A program made the position numbers and the translations under genes. The notes under the pieces were generated by a model, which saw only the letters and a program-made list of their open reading frames with translations, had not been told where the DNA came from and did not search any database. Positions 27,162 to 35,994 of a DNA stretch of 64,000 bases are shown here, in pieces. This stretch comes from Methylocystis sp. KS32 (GTDB lineage: Bacteria; Pseudomonadota; Alphaproteobacteria; Rhizobiales; Beijerinckiaceae), in NCBI GenBank assembly GCA_002862095.1, contig PHSQ01000001.1, positions 620,001-684,000 on the forward strand, written 5' to 3'. Numbering within the stretch: the first letter of the stretch is position 1; each line of letters opens with the position of its first letter.

Positions 27162-29135
27162 CTATTGGACGCGGACCGGCACGATTTCGGCCGAAAGCTG
27201 GACTTGGTCGCCGAGACCATAAGCGTAATAGGCGGGGCGAGAGACTTGGCGCAGGAATATGAACAGGCTCAGACGCAGCCGCTCGAGCGGATTCATCTTT
27301 TTGGCCGCGATCAGATTTTCGCGGCAGACATGAACGGTCCATTCTTGCGGATCGGGCGAAAGCTCGATTTCCTTGTGCTGGGCCATCGCCGCCACGTAAC
27401 TTTCGACATTTGGCTCCTCCATGAAACCGAAGCTGAGTTCGACGCCGACGACGCTGCCGCGATTATTGTCGCGGTCGAATACGGTGACATGGCAGCGCTT
27501 GCGGTGGATGTAGGGTGTCTTTGGATGCATCACGCGCAGGAAGATCAGATTGCGCGGAAAGACGCCATAGCGCTGCCATAGCAGACCTATCAGCGCGGGC
27601 GCCTGATCGGAAGGATGATGAACGGGAATCGGCGCCATGATCAGCGCGTTTCGTTCGAGAAAATTAGTGCACGAGCGGTGCAACTCGACCACTTTGCTCA
27701 TGGTCAGGGTCGAGCGGGCCGCATAGGCGGCGAAGGTCGCCTTTCGGCCCCATCGCCAGGTCGTCATGACGAGGAACGCCAAGAGCCCGACCGAAAGCGG
27801 CACGAAACCGCCCTCGAGAAATTTCATCGAGCTCGCGACGAGAAAAGCGCCGTTGACGGCGGTCAGCGCCCCCCAGACCACGAACACGGGAATTTTGCGC
27901 CATCGCCAATAGCGGCGCGCCACGACGAACATGGCGAGGGAGGTGATCAGCATCACGCCCGCGACGGCGAGCCCATAGGCCGCAGCCAGGGCTGAAGAGG
28001 ACCCAAACGCCAGCACCAGCGCGACGCAACTGAGATATAGCGTCCAGTTGATGAAGGGGATGTAGATTTGCCCGGCGTGATCGCTGTGAGTGTGCCGCAC
28101 GTTGATGCGGGGGAAAAGGCCCAGGCCGATCGCCTGCCAGGTCAAGGAAAAGGCGCCTGTAATAAGGGCCTGCGACGCGACGATCGTCGCCAGCGTCGCC
28201 AGCGCGACAAGCGGCGGCAACATCGCCGCGGGCGCCAGACTGTAAAATAACTTGCCGCCGGCGATGGGTTCGCCGCCGAGAAGATACGCCCCCTGCCCGA
28301 GATAATTGAGCAGCAACGCGGGAAAGACGACTGTGAACCAACTCACGCGAATGGGTCGCGCGCAAAAGTGCCCGAGGTCGGCGTACATGGCCTCTCCGCC
28401 AGTGATGACCAGCATCAAGGCGCTCAGGATCAATAAGGCTTCGCCGATCCCCGCGTGAGACAGGAAGTCCAGACCATAGAGGGGATTGAAGGCCGCCAGA
28501 ATCCCCGGCTCTCGCATGATCGAGACGCCGCCGAGCACGGCGATGACGGCGAACCACACCAGCAACAAAGGGCCGAAGATGGCGCCGACGCCCGAAGAGC
28601 CTTTGAACTGAATCGCGAACAGCCCCGTGAGCAAGGCCACGGTTATCGGCGCGACATAGGGCGCGAAGGCCGGAGTCACGACGTTGAGTCCTTCCACGGC
28701 GGACAGGACGCTGATCGCAGGCGTAATCATGCCGTCGCCAAACAGCAGTCCCGCGCCCAGCATCAGCAACCACAGCAGCGGCCGGGCGCCCTTGCTCTTG
28801 TATTTGTGCAGCAGGCCGTAAAGCGCGAAGACGCCGCCCTCGCCGTCGTTTTCCGCACGCAGCACCAGCAATGCGTATTTTATCGCGACGACGACCGTGA
28901 TCGTCCAAATGGCGAGGGAAATCGCGCCAACGACATTTTGCGGCGTCGGCGCCACCCGGGCGGGGCCAGCGAAAATCTGATCGATCGCGTAAAGCGGCGA
29001 GGTCCCTATGTCGCCGAAGACGACGCCCAAGGCTCCGAGCGCTAGGGTCGCAAGACTGCCGCGCGGACCATGCGCGGGCGTCTCTTCCGGAAGCGCGCCG
29101 ACGCCAACTTCGGGAGAGAGGCTAGACTCGGTCAT
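27162..29135 (-). CDS. kup: Low-affinity potassium transporter Kup
   Basis: 657 residues. N-terminal family mark LGALGVVFGDIGTSPLYAID, then about 12 hydrophobic helices, with GGVFALYGLLHKYK and GDGMITPAISVLSAVEGLNV, all typical of KUP/HAK/KT proton-potassium symporters in the inner membrane. The C-terminal 150 residues form a cytoplasmic domain (VFDRDNNRGSVVGVELSFGF, then YYAYGLGDQVQLSAEIVPV). Length is normal. Monocistronic by context. Confidence 0.95.
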   Translation of the reverse strand: MTESSLSPEVGVGALPEETPAHGPRGSLATLALGALGVVFGDIGTSPLYAIDQIFAGPARVAPTPQNVVGAISLAIWTITVVVAIKYALLVLRAENDGEGGVFALYGLLHKYKSKGARPLLWLLMLGAGLLFGDGMITPAISVLSAVEGLNVVTPAFAPYVAPITVALLTGLFAIQFKGSSGVGAIFGPLLLVWFAVIAVLGGVSIMREPGILAAFNPLYGLDFLSHAGIGEALLILSALMLVITGGEAMYADLGHFCARPIRVSWFTVVFPALLLNYLGQGAYLLGGEPIAGGKLFYSLAPAAMLPPLVALATLATIVASQALITGAFSLTWQAIGLGLFPRINVRHTHSDHAGQIYIPFINWTLYLSCVALVLAFGSSSALAAAYGLAVAGVMLITSLAMFVVARRYWRWRKIPVFVVWGALTAVNGAFLVASSMKFLEGGFVPLSVGLLAFLVMTTWRWGRKATFAAYAARSTLTMSKVVELHRSCTNFLERNALIMAPIPVHHPSDQAPALIGLLWQRYGVFPRNLIFLRVMHPKTPYIHRKRCHVTVFDRDNNRGSVVGVELSFGFMEEPNVESYVAAMAQHKEIELSPDPQEWTVHVCRENLIAAKKMNPLERLRLSLFIFLRQVSRPAYYAYGLGDQVQLSAEIVPVRVQ

Positions 29136-29223
29136 TTTCAGGCGCTTTCGATGTTATCGGGATTTGAAAAGAGCGTGCAACAGATCGCGCGGCTTGGATA
29201 TGCGGCGTCGGCTTGCGAACTCG

Positions 29224-29356
29224 TTAGAGCGAATTTTCGCAAAAGTTGATAGGCTTTTGCGATAAGAATTCCCTCCAACATTATGATGTTTAGCGACTTC
29301 TTACCGTTCGAACGCTTCCGTTCGAACGGAACGCGCACCAACGCCTATTGCTCTAG
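29224..29356 (+). repeat. MITE-like repeat, copy C (divergent)
   Basis: 133 bp with ends TTAGAGC and GCTCTAG. The left third (GCGAATTTTCGC, then AAAAGTTGATAGGCTTTTGCG) and the CTTCTTACCGTTCGAACG block parallel copies A (37246-37363) and B (52462-52580). Inner hairpins: CGTTCGAACG palindromes. Its right end overlaps the last 12 bp of the cytochrome c'-like gene. Confidence 0.5.
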
Positions 29357-29806
29357 CTCGATTTTGTAGCTCGCGTGGCAGCCCACGCAAGCCCCGAGTT
29401 GATCGGCCAGTTTTCCGTATAAATCGGGAAGTGCGCCGCGCTGCTCCATGGCATTGGCCATATCGTCGAATCCCTCGTGCATCGACCTTCCGGCCGACCT
29501 GAATTCGAGCGGCATTTTGGCCATCAATCCGATTGGAATTCGCGCTGCGTCATGTCGACTGGCGCTCCGCGCCGCCTGCGCCGCCCGCGCGTAATCCGCC
29601 TGGGAAAGGGCCTGCGTAATCTCTTGGACCGAAGCCAACATCATTCTCATTTCAGCCAACACGAAATCTCTCTCCGTCCTCGAAAGAAGAACCGCCGTTC
29701 GTCCGTCGGGCGAGGAGATCGCGCGCCCCTTTACGAAAAAGAAGCCGGCGGCGAGCGCCGTGACGACCCAGAGGAGAATGGCGACGGTTGCGAGCGCTTT
29801 GGTCAT
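29345..29806 (-). CDS. Cytochrome c'-like protein with C-terminal CXXCH
   Basis: 153 residues from ATG 29806 (GGGAGA upstream; earlier in-frame starts at 29839 and 29824 possible). N-terminal hydrophobic anchor or signal ALATVAILLWVVTALAAGFF. The middle is a helical bundle (LAEMRMMLASVQEITQALSQ, then LMAKMPLEFRSAGRSMHEGF). One heme-binding motif, CVGCH, lies 11 residues before the end, as in cytochrome c'-type four-helix proteins. Periplasmic, probably membrane-anchored; may bind NO or act as electron carrier. The last codons (ELEQ stop) lie within a MITE-like repeat end. Confidence 0.8.
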   Translation of the reverse strand: MTKALATVAILLWVVTALAAGFFFVKGRAISSPDGRTAVLLSRTERDFVLAEMRMMLASVQEITQALSQADYARAAQAARSASRHDAARIPIGLMAKMPLEFRSAGRSMHEGFDDMANAMEQRGALPDLYGKLADQLGACVGCHASYKIELEQ

Positions 29807-30057
29807 GAGGTCTCCCGGAATCATCTTGAGGAGGCCCACAGGCCTTCGGGGCGGACTACGCCGTGTTCATGGCGGGACATTGGCCGCTTGCGGGAACCTA
29901 TCCTCCGCGTGGCCGACATATTATCTTATCGCAGCTTCCCGGAAAATTGGGAATTTATATGAGACTATGTCTCGGATCGTTGGTCGATCCCCAAATATCT
30001 ATGTTGGCTAGCGCCGCCGCAAGGGGCTAAATTCGACGGACATGGACAGGTGACGTC

Positions 30058-30177
30058 ATGAATTACAAAATTGGAATAATCGTTCTCGGCGTGGGGCTGT
30101 TTATCGCCGCGATGATTCCCTACGCCTATGAACCGAGATGCGCCACGGCCGAATGCACTCCGACCCGGCCCTATTAG
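30058..30177 (+). CDS. Small membrane protein, 39 aa
   Basis: ATG 30058, product MNYKIGIIVLGVGLFIAAMI, then PYAYEPRCATAECTPTRPY. One hydrophobic helix followed by a short tail with two Cys six residues apart. A weak GACAGG lies upstream. It is convergent with psiE with a 41-bp gap. No family recognised. Confidence 0.45.
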   Translation: MNYKIGIIVLGVGLFIAAMIPYAYEPRCATAECTPTRPY

Positions 30178-30218
30178 GTCGTCGCCGGGGCGACCGCGAG
30201 TCGAGGCGCGCCGACGTT

Positions 30219-30695
30219 TCATTCGCGCGACGTCTCGCGTTCGTCCGAGGTCGAGAAATGAAACGAAGCGTAGCGGATGACGAACACCGCCAGCGCAAGG
30301 ATGAGCGTGCCGCCGGCCAGTATGAGAATACCGATGTCGGGCGAGGTTTCTTTCTGCACATAGCCGATCATATGCCGGGTTAGCGCGGTGATTCCGACAT
30401 AGAGCAGGAAGCGCACCGGCATATGATTGGTTTTGAAGTATATGCCGACCATCGATCCGATTTCGAGGTAGATAAAAAGCAGCAGCAAGTCCTCGATCGA
30501 AGCATGACCTTTTTCCGCCATGACGAGAAAGGCTTTGACCGCGGCCCAGACCGTCGCGCCGCCGATGGCGAACAGCCCGAGGAAATGGAATGTTTCGGAC
30601 AGGAAATTTCCGATAGGGTCCACGCGCTCGCGGATCCGTCGCGTCACGTTTGTCCTTGGCGCAACCTCGTCGTTCACGTTCAGCGCATCCTTCAT
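30219..30695 (-). CDS. PsiE-like phosphate-starvation-inducible membrane protein
   Basis: 158 residues from ATG 30695 (an in-frame start at 30710 adds five). Four hydrophobic helices: FHFLGLFAIGGATVWAAVKA, EDLLLLFIYLEIGSMVGIYF, VRFLLYVGITALTRHMIGY and ILILAGGTLILALAVFVI. The IYLEIGSMVGIYFKTNHMPV segment and the R-x-x-x-G motif in helix 3 match the PsiE family (PF06146). Inner membrane; function unknown even in E. coli. Alone on its strand. Confidence 0.85.
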   Translation of the reverse strand: MKDALNVNDEVAPRTNVTRRIRERVDPIGNFLSETFHFLGLFAIGGATVWAAVKAFLVMAEKGHASIEDLLLLFIYLEIGSMVGIYFKTNHMPVRFLLYVGITALTRHMIGYVQKETSPDIGILILAGGTLILALAVFVIRYASFHFSTSDERETSRE

Positions 30696-30903
30696 GGGTT
30701 TTGCGCGCAAGACCGCTTGTTCTTCGCGCCAGTCAGCCTTCCTGAACCCGCTCCCTTCGACCGTGAAGCGCTATGAAATTTGTCCTGGCGGCAAGCAAAC
30801 GTCCGAGACATCGTCTCATTCTCCGCCGATCGAGGCCGAAACTCCAGGTCCCAAACGACGAAAGCCAATGCGGAGCCGGTTGGGCCGGGGGAGCGCGACG
30901 TCT

Positions 30904-32076
30904 TCAGAGGTAGGTGAGCCACCACCAATCCTTGCGACGTTGCTTGAGCGCGGCGAACCCGCGGCACAAGGGATAGAGCGCGACGACGACGAGCGCCCAG
31001 GCCAGATAGGCCCCGCCGAGTCCCGCGCCAAATTCGGGGGGCGGCTTGCCGGCGCTCACAAAGCCGGCGACGTTGGCGAATGAATAGCCGCGCGTCAATG
31101 CGAGAATTATTGCCCCGCCGAGCCCGAGGTATAGGTGCAGCACATAGAAGAACAGAGGCGTTCGCCCAAGCGTCGCCAGCGCCGCGCCGATGGGGCCCGA
31201 TAGTCGCTCCAGCGTCGGCAGGATCAGCGCCGCGCCGCTCAGCGTGATCAGGAGATAGAGGAACGAAGGCGGATATTTCGTCACGTTGAGGAAGGACAGG
31301 AGCGTGAAAACGGGTTCGCGTTGCGATGTCCAGGCTCCGGGGTCGCCATAAAAATTGCCGCCGCGCAGTAGGACGAAGACCGCCAACGCCGTCAGACCGC
31401 TGGCGTGAAGGATATGGTCTCGTCTTGCTGTTGGCCGAAGAAACAATGGGCCTATCCCATAACCGAGCGCCACCACGCCAATCCAGGGCAGCGCCGGATA
31501 GAGCACGCCCCCCGGCGCGCCGAGCGGCAGCGCTCCGGGTTCATGCAAGAGGCGCCACCAAGGCCCCCAGTCGCCCAGCGCCTTGGCGTGAATCCCGTCG
31601 AGCAGATTATGTGTCGATATAATCGCCGCGCCGACGCCGAGCACGGCCTGCGGCGGCAGACGCGAAAGGGGGGAGAGCGCTAGCAATCCACAGCCGATGC
31701 CATAGAGCGTGCCGAGCATGACCCTTCCGCTTCCCAGCGTCCATACGGGACTGACGACGAAGACGTCTAGGAAGATTAGCCACAGCCCGCGCGAGGCGAG
31801 AAAAAGAGACAGCCGACGCGGGTCGGCGAGGCGTGCGCCATAGAGATAGGCGCTGACGCCGGCGAGCAGCGCGAAGGTCGGCGCGCAGAAATGCGTGACA
31901 AAGCGGGTGAAGAAAAGAAACGGATAAGTGCGCGCGAGGTCTGTCGGGCTGAAGCGGATGGCGTTGGCGTCGAAAAAGTCGCGCATATGGTCCAGCGCCA
32001 TCAGGACCATGACCAGGCCTCTTAGCCGGTCGATCTCGGGGATACGGCTTTCATCCCTGGCGACGTCGATCTCCAC
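30904..32076 (-). CDS. DUF1624/HGSNAT-like integral membrane acyltransferase
   Basis: 390 residues with about ten hydrophobic helices. N-terminus RIPEIDRLRGLVMVLMALDH is the mark of the DUF1624/heparan-alpha-glucosaminide N-acetyltransferase-like family (EhD-x-R-G and DHxR). Then YPFLFFTRFVTHFCAPTFAL and a C-terminal LGRTPLFFYVLHLYLG. It likely transfers acyl groups across the inner membrane to a glycan or lipid. No partner gene nearby. The 355 bp between it and cyoA carry both promoters and no gene. Confidence 0.85.
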   Translation of the reverse strand: MEIDVARDESRIPEIDRLRGLVMVLMALDHMRDFFDANAIRFSPTDLARTYPFLFFTRFVTHFCAPTFALLAGVSAYLYGARLADPRRLSLFLASRGLWLIFLDVFVVSPVWTLGSGRVMLGTLYGIGCGLLALSPLSRLPPQAVLGVGAAIISTHNLLDGIHAKALGDWGPWWRLLHEPGALPLGAPGGVLYPALPWIGVVALGYGIGPLFLRPTARRDHILHASGLTALAVFVLLRGGNFYGDPGAWTSQREPVFTLLSFLNVTKYPPSFLYLLITLSGAALILPTLERLSGPIGAALATLGRTPLFFYVLHLYLGLGGAIILALTRGYSFANVAGFVSAGKPPPEFGAGLGGAYLAWALVVVALYPLCRGFAALKQRRKDWWWLTYL

Positions 32077-32431
32077 TACGCCCTCCTATTCCATCGAATG
32101 CGAGCGGTCTTGGCGATCCGGTCGTGGTTGACGAGCGCGCTCACGGAGGCCCGCGACTTGTTTCAAGACAGCGCGGAAACCAATCGTCTGGCGCCGAATT
32201 GCTCGCGCAAATTTAGAAGACATTTTTCTATTCGGCCAGGACGAGCCGATATCTTAATCATAAGGCGCTCCCGCGGCGGCCCAAACTAGCGTTGGCGGCA
32301 TGTTTTGCGCCGGCGCGAGCGCTCACGCGAAAAACATCTCGCGGCAGGGGGTGACGACCGCGGCTTTTGGGTTTAGGTTGCGCTGCAGCGAAGCGAAAAA
32401 ATCCGCACAATTTGCTTTCCGGAGGGCCCGC

Positions 32432-33307
32432 ATGGCGCGTTTCCGATTCCCAAGACCGGCGCTTTTCGCCGGGAGTGGGAAGAGATCTTCCGTTTTGCTC
32501 GGCCTCTCTCCGCTACTCGGCGGCGTGCTCGATCCGCAGGGGCCGGCGGCCTCCGGCAATGCGCAGATTCTGCTCAACGCCGTCGCGATCATGATGGCCA
32601 TCGTGGCTCCGACCATCGTCGCGACGATGGTCTTCGGATGGTGGTTTCGCGCCTCGAACAAGAGGGCGACATATCTCCCGAACTGGGACTATTCCGGTCG
32701 TCTCGAACTCATCGTGTGGGGTATTCCGCTGCTCGTCGTATTGTTTTTGAGCGGCGTGACATGGATCGGTTCGCACGATCTCGATCCGGCCCGTCCCATC
32801 GCCTCTCCAACGAGGCCGATCGAAGTGCGGGTCGTCTCGCTCGATTGGAAATGGCTGTTCATCTATCCCGAGGAGGGCGTGGCCAGCGTGAACGAAATCG
32901 CGTTGCCGGCGGGCCGGCCAGCGCATTTTTCGCTCACTTCCGGCACGGTCATGAACGGTTTTTTCGTGCCGCAACTCGGCGGCATGATCGCCACGATGAA
33001 CGGCATGGTGACGCAACTCAACCTGCAAGCCGATCGGCCGGGCGACTATTACGGCCAATCCACCCAATTCAGCGGCGGGGGCTTTTCCGACATGCATTTC
33101 CTGCTGCGCGCGCTTCCGCCGACGTCCTTCGCGCAATGGGTCGAAGACGCCCGAAAATCCACGAAGATTCTGGACGAGGACGCCTATCTCGCCATGGCGA
33201 GAGAGAAAGCGGCGGCGCCCCGAGCACTTTACGGCTCGATCGACAAAGCCCTTTTCGAAAACATCGCCGCGCGCCGTCTGTTGGTGGAAACGCCCGAAAC
33301 CGAGTAA
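32432..33307 (+). CDS. cyoA: Cytochrome o ubiquinol oxidase subunit II
   Basis: 291 residues from ATG 32432, with GGAGGG upstream. Heme-copper oxidase subunit II: signal region, two TM helices (ILLNAVAIMMAIVAPTIVAT, then ELIVWGIPLLVVLFLSGVTW) and a periplasmic cupredoxin fold. The Cys/His ligands of the CuA centre are absent (TSGTVMNGFFVPQLGGMIAT in their place), which identifies a quinol rather than cytochrome c oxidase. YGQSTQFSGGGFSDMHF is a CyoA mark. The lipobox Cys found in many CyoA is not visible. First gene of the cyo operon. Confidence 0.92.
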   Translation: MARFRFPRPALFAGSGKRSSVLLGLSPLLGGVLDPQGPAASGNAQILLNAVAIMMAIVAPTIVATMVFGWWFRASNKRATYLPNWDYSGRLELIVWGIPLLVVLFLSGVTWIGSHDLDPARPIASPTRPIEVRVVSLDWKWLFIYPEEGVASVNEIALPAGRPAHFSLTSGTVMNGFFVPQLGGMIATMNGMVTQLNLQADRPGDYYGQSTQFSGGGFSDMHFLLRALPPTSFAQWVEDARKSTKILDEDAYLAMAREKAAAPRALYGSIDKALFENIAARRLLVETPETE

Positions 33308-33331
33308 GGCGGCGACGCCGATGAAGATGGA

Positions 33332-35350
33332 GTGATCATGTTTGGCAAGCTCACATGGGCCGCGATTCCTTGGGATCAACCGATCCCCCTCTTCGCCGGC
33401 GCCTTCGTCGTCGTCGCCGCGCTCGCTGTCCTGCTCTGGATTGGAGTTAAAGGCTACTTCCCTTATCTCTGGAACGAATGGATCACGAGCGTCGACCATA
33501 AGCGGATCGGCGTCATGTACGTGCTGCTCGGGCTCGTCATGTTGCTGCGCGGCTTCGTCGACGCGGTGATGATGCGCACGCAGCAGGCTGTCGCCTATCA
33601 GGCGCCTGGTTATCTGCCGCCCCATCACTACGACCAGATATTCTCGGCGCATGGCACGATCATGATCTTCTTCGCGGCGATGCCGATAGTTATCGGGCTG
33701 ATGAATTTCGTCGTCCCATTGCAACTCGGCGCGCGCGACGTCGCCTTTCCGACGTTGAACTCCACCGGGTTCTGGCTTACCGCGAGCGGCGCGCTGCTCG
33801 TGAACATCTCGCTCGTCGTGGGCGAGTTCGCCCAGACCGGCTGGCTGCCCTACCCGCCCTTGTCGGAACTTCCCTATTCTCCGGGCGTCGGCGTCGATTA
33901 TTATCTCTGGGCGCTTCTGATTTCCGGCGTCGGCACGCTGATGACCGGCATAAATTTCGTCACGACGATCCTGAAAATCCGGGCGCCGGGCATGAGCTAC
34001 ATGCGCATGTCGATGTTCTGCTGGACCGCGCTCGCCTCGAACATGCTGATCGTCGCTGCCTTTCCGATCCTGACGGCGACGCTGATCATGATCGTGCTCG
34101 ATCGTTATCTCGGTTTCCATTTCTTCACCAACGACGGCGGCGGCAATATGGCCATGTTCGTCAATTTGATCTGGGCCTGGGGACATCCCGAGGTCTACAT
34201 CCTGGTGTTGCCGGCATTCGGCGTTTTCTCCGAGGTGATCTCGACCTTCTCCGGCAAACCCCTTTTCGGCTATCGTTCCATGGTGATCGCCACACTGGGC
34301 ATCTGCATCATATCGTTCGTCGTCTGGCTGCATCACTTTTTCACGATGGGCGCCGGCGGCGACGTCAACGCGGTGTTCGGCATCGCGACCAGCATCATCG
34401 CCGTGGTCACGGGCGTGAAGATATACAACTGGCTGTTCACGATGTATGGCGGACGCATCCGCTACAATACGCCGATGTTGTGGTCGCTCGGGTTTCTGGT
34501 CACCTTCGTCGTCGGCGGGATGACCGGCGTGCTGCTCGCCGTGCCGCCGGCGGATTTCGCGCTCCACAACAGCCTCTTCGTCATCGCCCATTTCCACAAT
34601 GTGATCATCGGCGGCGTGCTTTTCGCAGCCTTCGCCGGCGTCACTTTTTGGTTTCCCAAGGCCTTTGGCTTCCGTTTGCACGAAGGCTGGGGCGTGGCGG
34701 TGTTCTGGTTCACGACTATCGGATTTTACGTGACCTTTTTCCCGCTCTATGTCGCCGGCCTGCTGGGGATGACGCGCCGTTTGCAACATTTCGACGTGGC
34801 GGCGTGGCGGCCCTGGGTGCTGATCGCGAGCGCCGGCGTCGCCATCTCGGCGCTTGGCATGATCTGCCAGATCGTTCAGCTTGTCGTCAGCATCCGCCGG
34901 CGCGCCGAACTTCTCGATCCGACTGGCGATCCCTGGAATGGACGCTCGCTCGAATGGGCGACGGCGTCGCCGCCGCCCGTATTCAACTTCGCCTTCCTAC
35001 CGCAAGTGAACGACCAGGAGCCCTATTGGGCCATCAAGCAGCGCGCCATCGAAACCCAGCATCTCGCGGCCGTTGGCGAATATCTGCCGATCGAGATGCC
35101 CAGAAACAGCGCCACCGGGTTCTTGACTTCCTTCTTTGCGACCCTGACCGGCTTCGGCCTGATCTGGCACATATGGTGGATGGTGATCGCGGGCCTCGTT
35201 GCCGCTTACGCCGGCTTCGTCTGGTTCGCCTGGCGCGACGAAGACGAATACGAAATACCGGCGAGCGAAGTGCAAAGACTGGATGGCGAACGGCGACGGG
35301 CGCGGGAAGAATGGCTGGCGCGCGAGGGCAACCTGGGAGGCGTGGCATGA
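33332..35350 (+). CDS. cyoB: Cytochrome o ubiquinol oxidase subunit I
   Basis: 672 residues from GTG 33332 (ATG 33338 also possible). Proton-pumping catalytic subunit. Heme and CuB ligands: His in FSAHGTIMIFF, the cross-linked His-Tyr in WGHPEVYILVLPAFG, His-His in WLHHFFTMGAGGDVN, and HFHNVIIGG near helix X. Residues KRIGVMYVLLGLVMLLRG mark the N-terminal region. About 15 helices, as in CyoB. It ends 4 bp inside cyoC (ATGA overlap). Confidence 0.95.
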   Translation: MIMFGKLTWAAIPWDQPIPLFAGAFVVVAALAVLLWIGVKGYFPYLWNEWITSVDHKRIGVMYVLLGLVMLLRGFVDAVMMRTQQAVAYQAPGYLPPHHYDQIFSAHGTIMIFFAAMPIVIGLMNFVVPLQLGARDVAFPTLNSTGFWLTASGALLVNISLVVGEFAQTGWLPYPPLSELPYSPGVGVDYYLWALLISGVGTLMTGINFVTTILKIRAPGMSYMRMSMFCWTALASNMLIVAAFPILTATLIMIVLDRYLGFHFFTNDGGGNMAMFVNLIWAWGHPEVYILVLPAFGVFSEVISTFSGKPLFGYRSMVIATLGICIISFVVWLHHFFTMGAGGDVNAVFGIATSIIAVVTGVKIYNWLFTMYGGRIRYNTPMLWSLGFLVTFVVGGMTGVLLAVPPADFALHNSLFVIAHFHNVIIGGVLFAAFAGVTFWFPKAFGFRLHEGWGVAVFWFTTIGFYVTFFPLYVAGLLGMTRRLQHFDVAAWRPWVLIASAGVAISALGMICQIVQLVVSIRRRAELLDPTGDPWNGRSLEWATASPPPVFNFAFLPQVNDQEPYWAIKQRAIETQHLAAVGEYLPIEMPRNSATGFLTSFFATLTGFGLIWHIWWMVIAGLVAAYAGFVWFAWRDEDEYEIPASEVQRLDGERRRAREEWLAREGNLGGVA

Positions 35351-35994
35351 CGGCGACGGCGATACTCACCCCGTCCGAAGGCGCGGCGCTGGCGATCCAC
35401 GGCGCGCCCGGCCACGGCGAAGGCGGTCCGGCGTCTAAATTTGTTGTCGTAAGCTATGGCTTCTGGATTTTCCTGCTGAGCGACATCGTGATGTTCGCCG
35501 GGTTTTTCGCGGCGCACGCGGTGTTGCAGAACGCGATCGACGGAGGACCCGCCGGCTCCGCTCTCTTCCATCGCAATACCGTCGCTCTGGAGACGGCCTG
35601 CCTGCTGCTCTCGAGCTTCGCTTGCGGATTATCCTGGGCGGGCGCCTCAGCCCGTCGCATGGCGTGGACGCAATCGGCGCTGTTCGTCACCGGGCTTCTC
35701 GGCGCCGGCTTCCTCGCGCTGGAGGCGCGGGAATTCGCCGAAATGATCGGGGCCGGGGCCGGCCCGCAACGCAGCGCCTTTCTCTCTTCTTTCTTCGCGC
35801 TCGTCGGCTGTCATGGCGCGCATGTCAGCGTCGGGCTGTTGTGGCTCGCCACCATGATGGCGCAGTTGCGGATCAAGGGCTTTCGCGCCCAAATCCAGCG
35901 GCGGTTGCTGTGTTTCAACCTGTTCTGGCACATGCTGGACATTGTCTGGGTGGCGATCTTCACGCTGGTTTACCTTTTGGGAGGCGCGCGATGA
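35347..35994 (+). CDS. cyoC: Cytochrome o ubiquinol oxidase subunit III
   Basis: 215 residues. Five-helix subunit III: GFWIFLLSDIVMFAGFFAAH, ETACLLLSSFACGLSWAGAS, EAREFAEMIGAGAGPQRSAF, SFFALVGCHGAHVSVGLLWL and FWHMLDIVWVAIFTLVYLLG. The Glu/His/Trp pattern is conserved. ATG overlaps the cyoB stop and its own stop overlaps the next ATG, so translation of the operon is coupled. Confidence 0.94.
   Translation: MTATAILTPSEGAALAIHGAPGHGEGGPASKFVVVSYGFWIFLLSDIVMFAGFFAAHAVLQNAIDGGPAGSALFHRNTVALETACLLLSSFACGLSWAGASARRMAWTQSALFVTGLLGAGFLALEAREFAEMIGAGAGPQRSAFLSSFFALVGCHGAHVSVGLLWLATMMAQLRIKGFRAQIQRRLLCFNLFWHMLDIVWVAIFTLVYLLGGAR

Noticed and set aside
32513-34789. A very long open frame (758 codons) antisense to cyoA/cyoB
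   Set aside because: It mirrors the codon structure of cyoB, is rich in His, Asp, Glu and Arg without domain pattern, and has no ribosome binding site. GC-rich genes commonly open their opposite frame.
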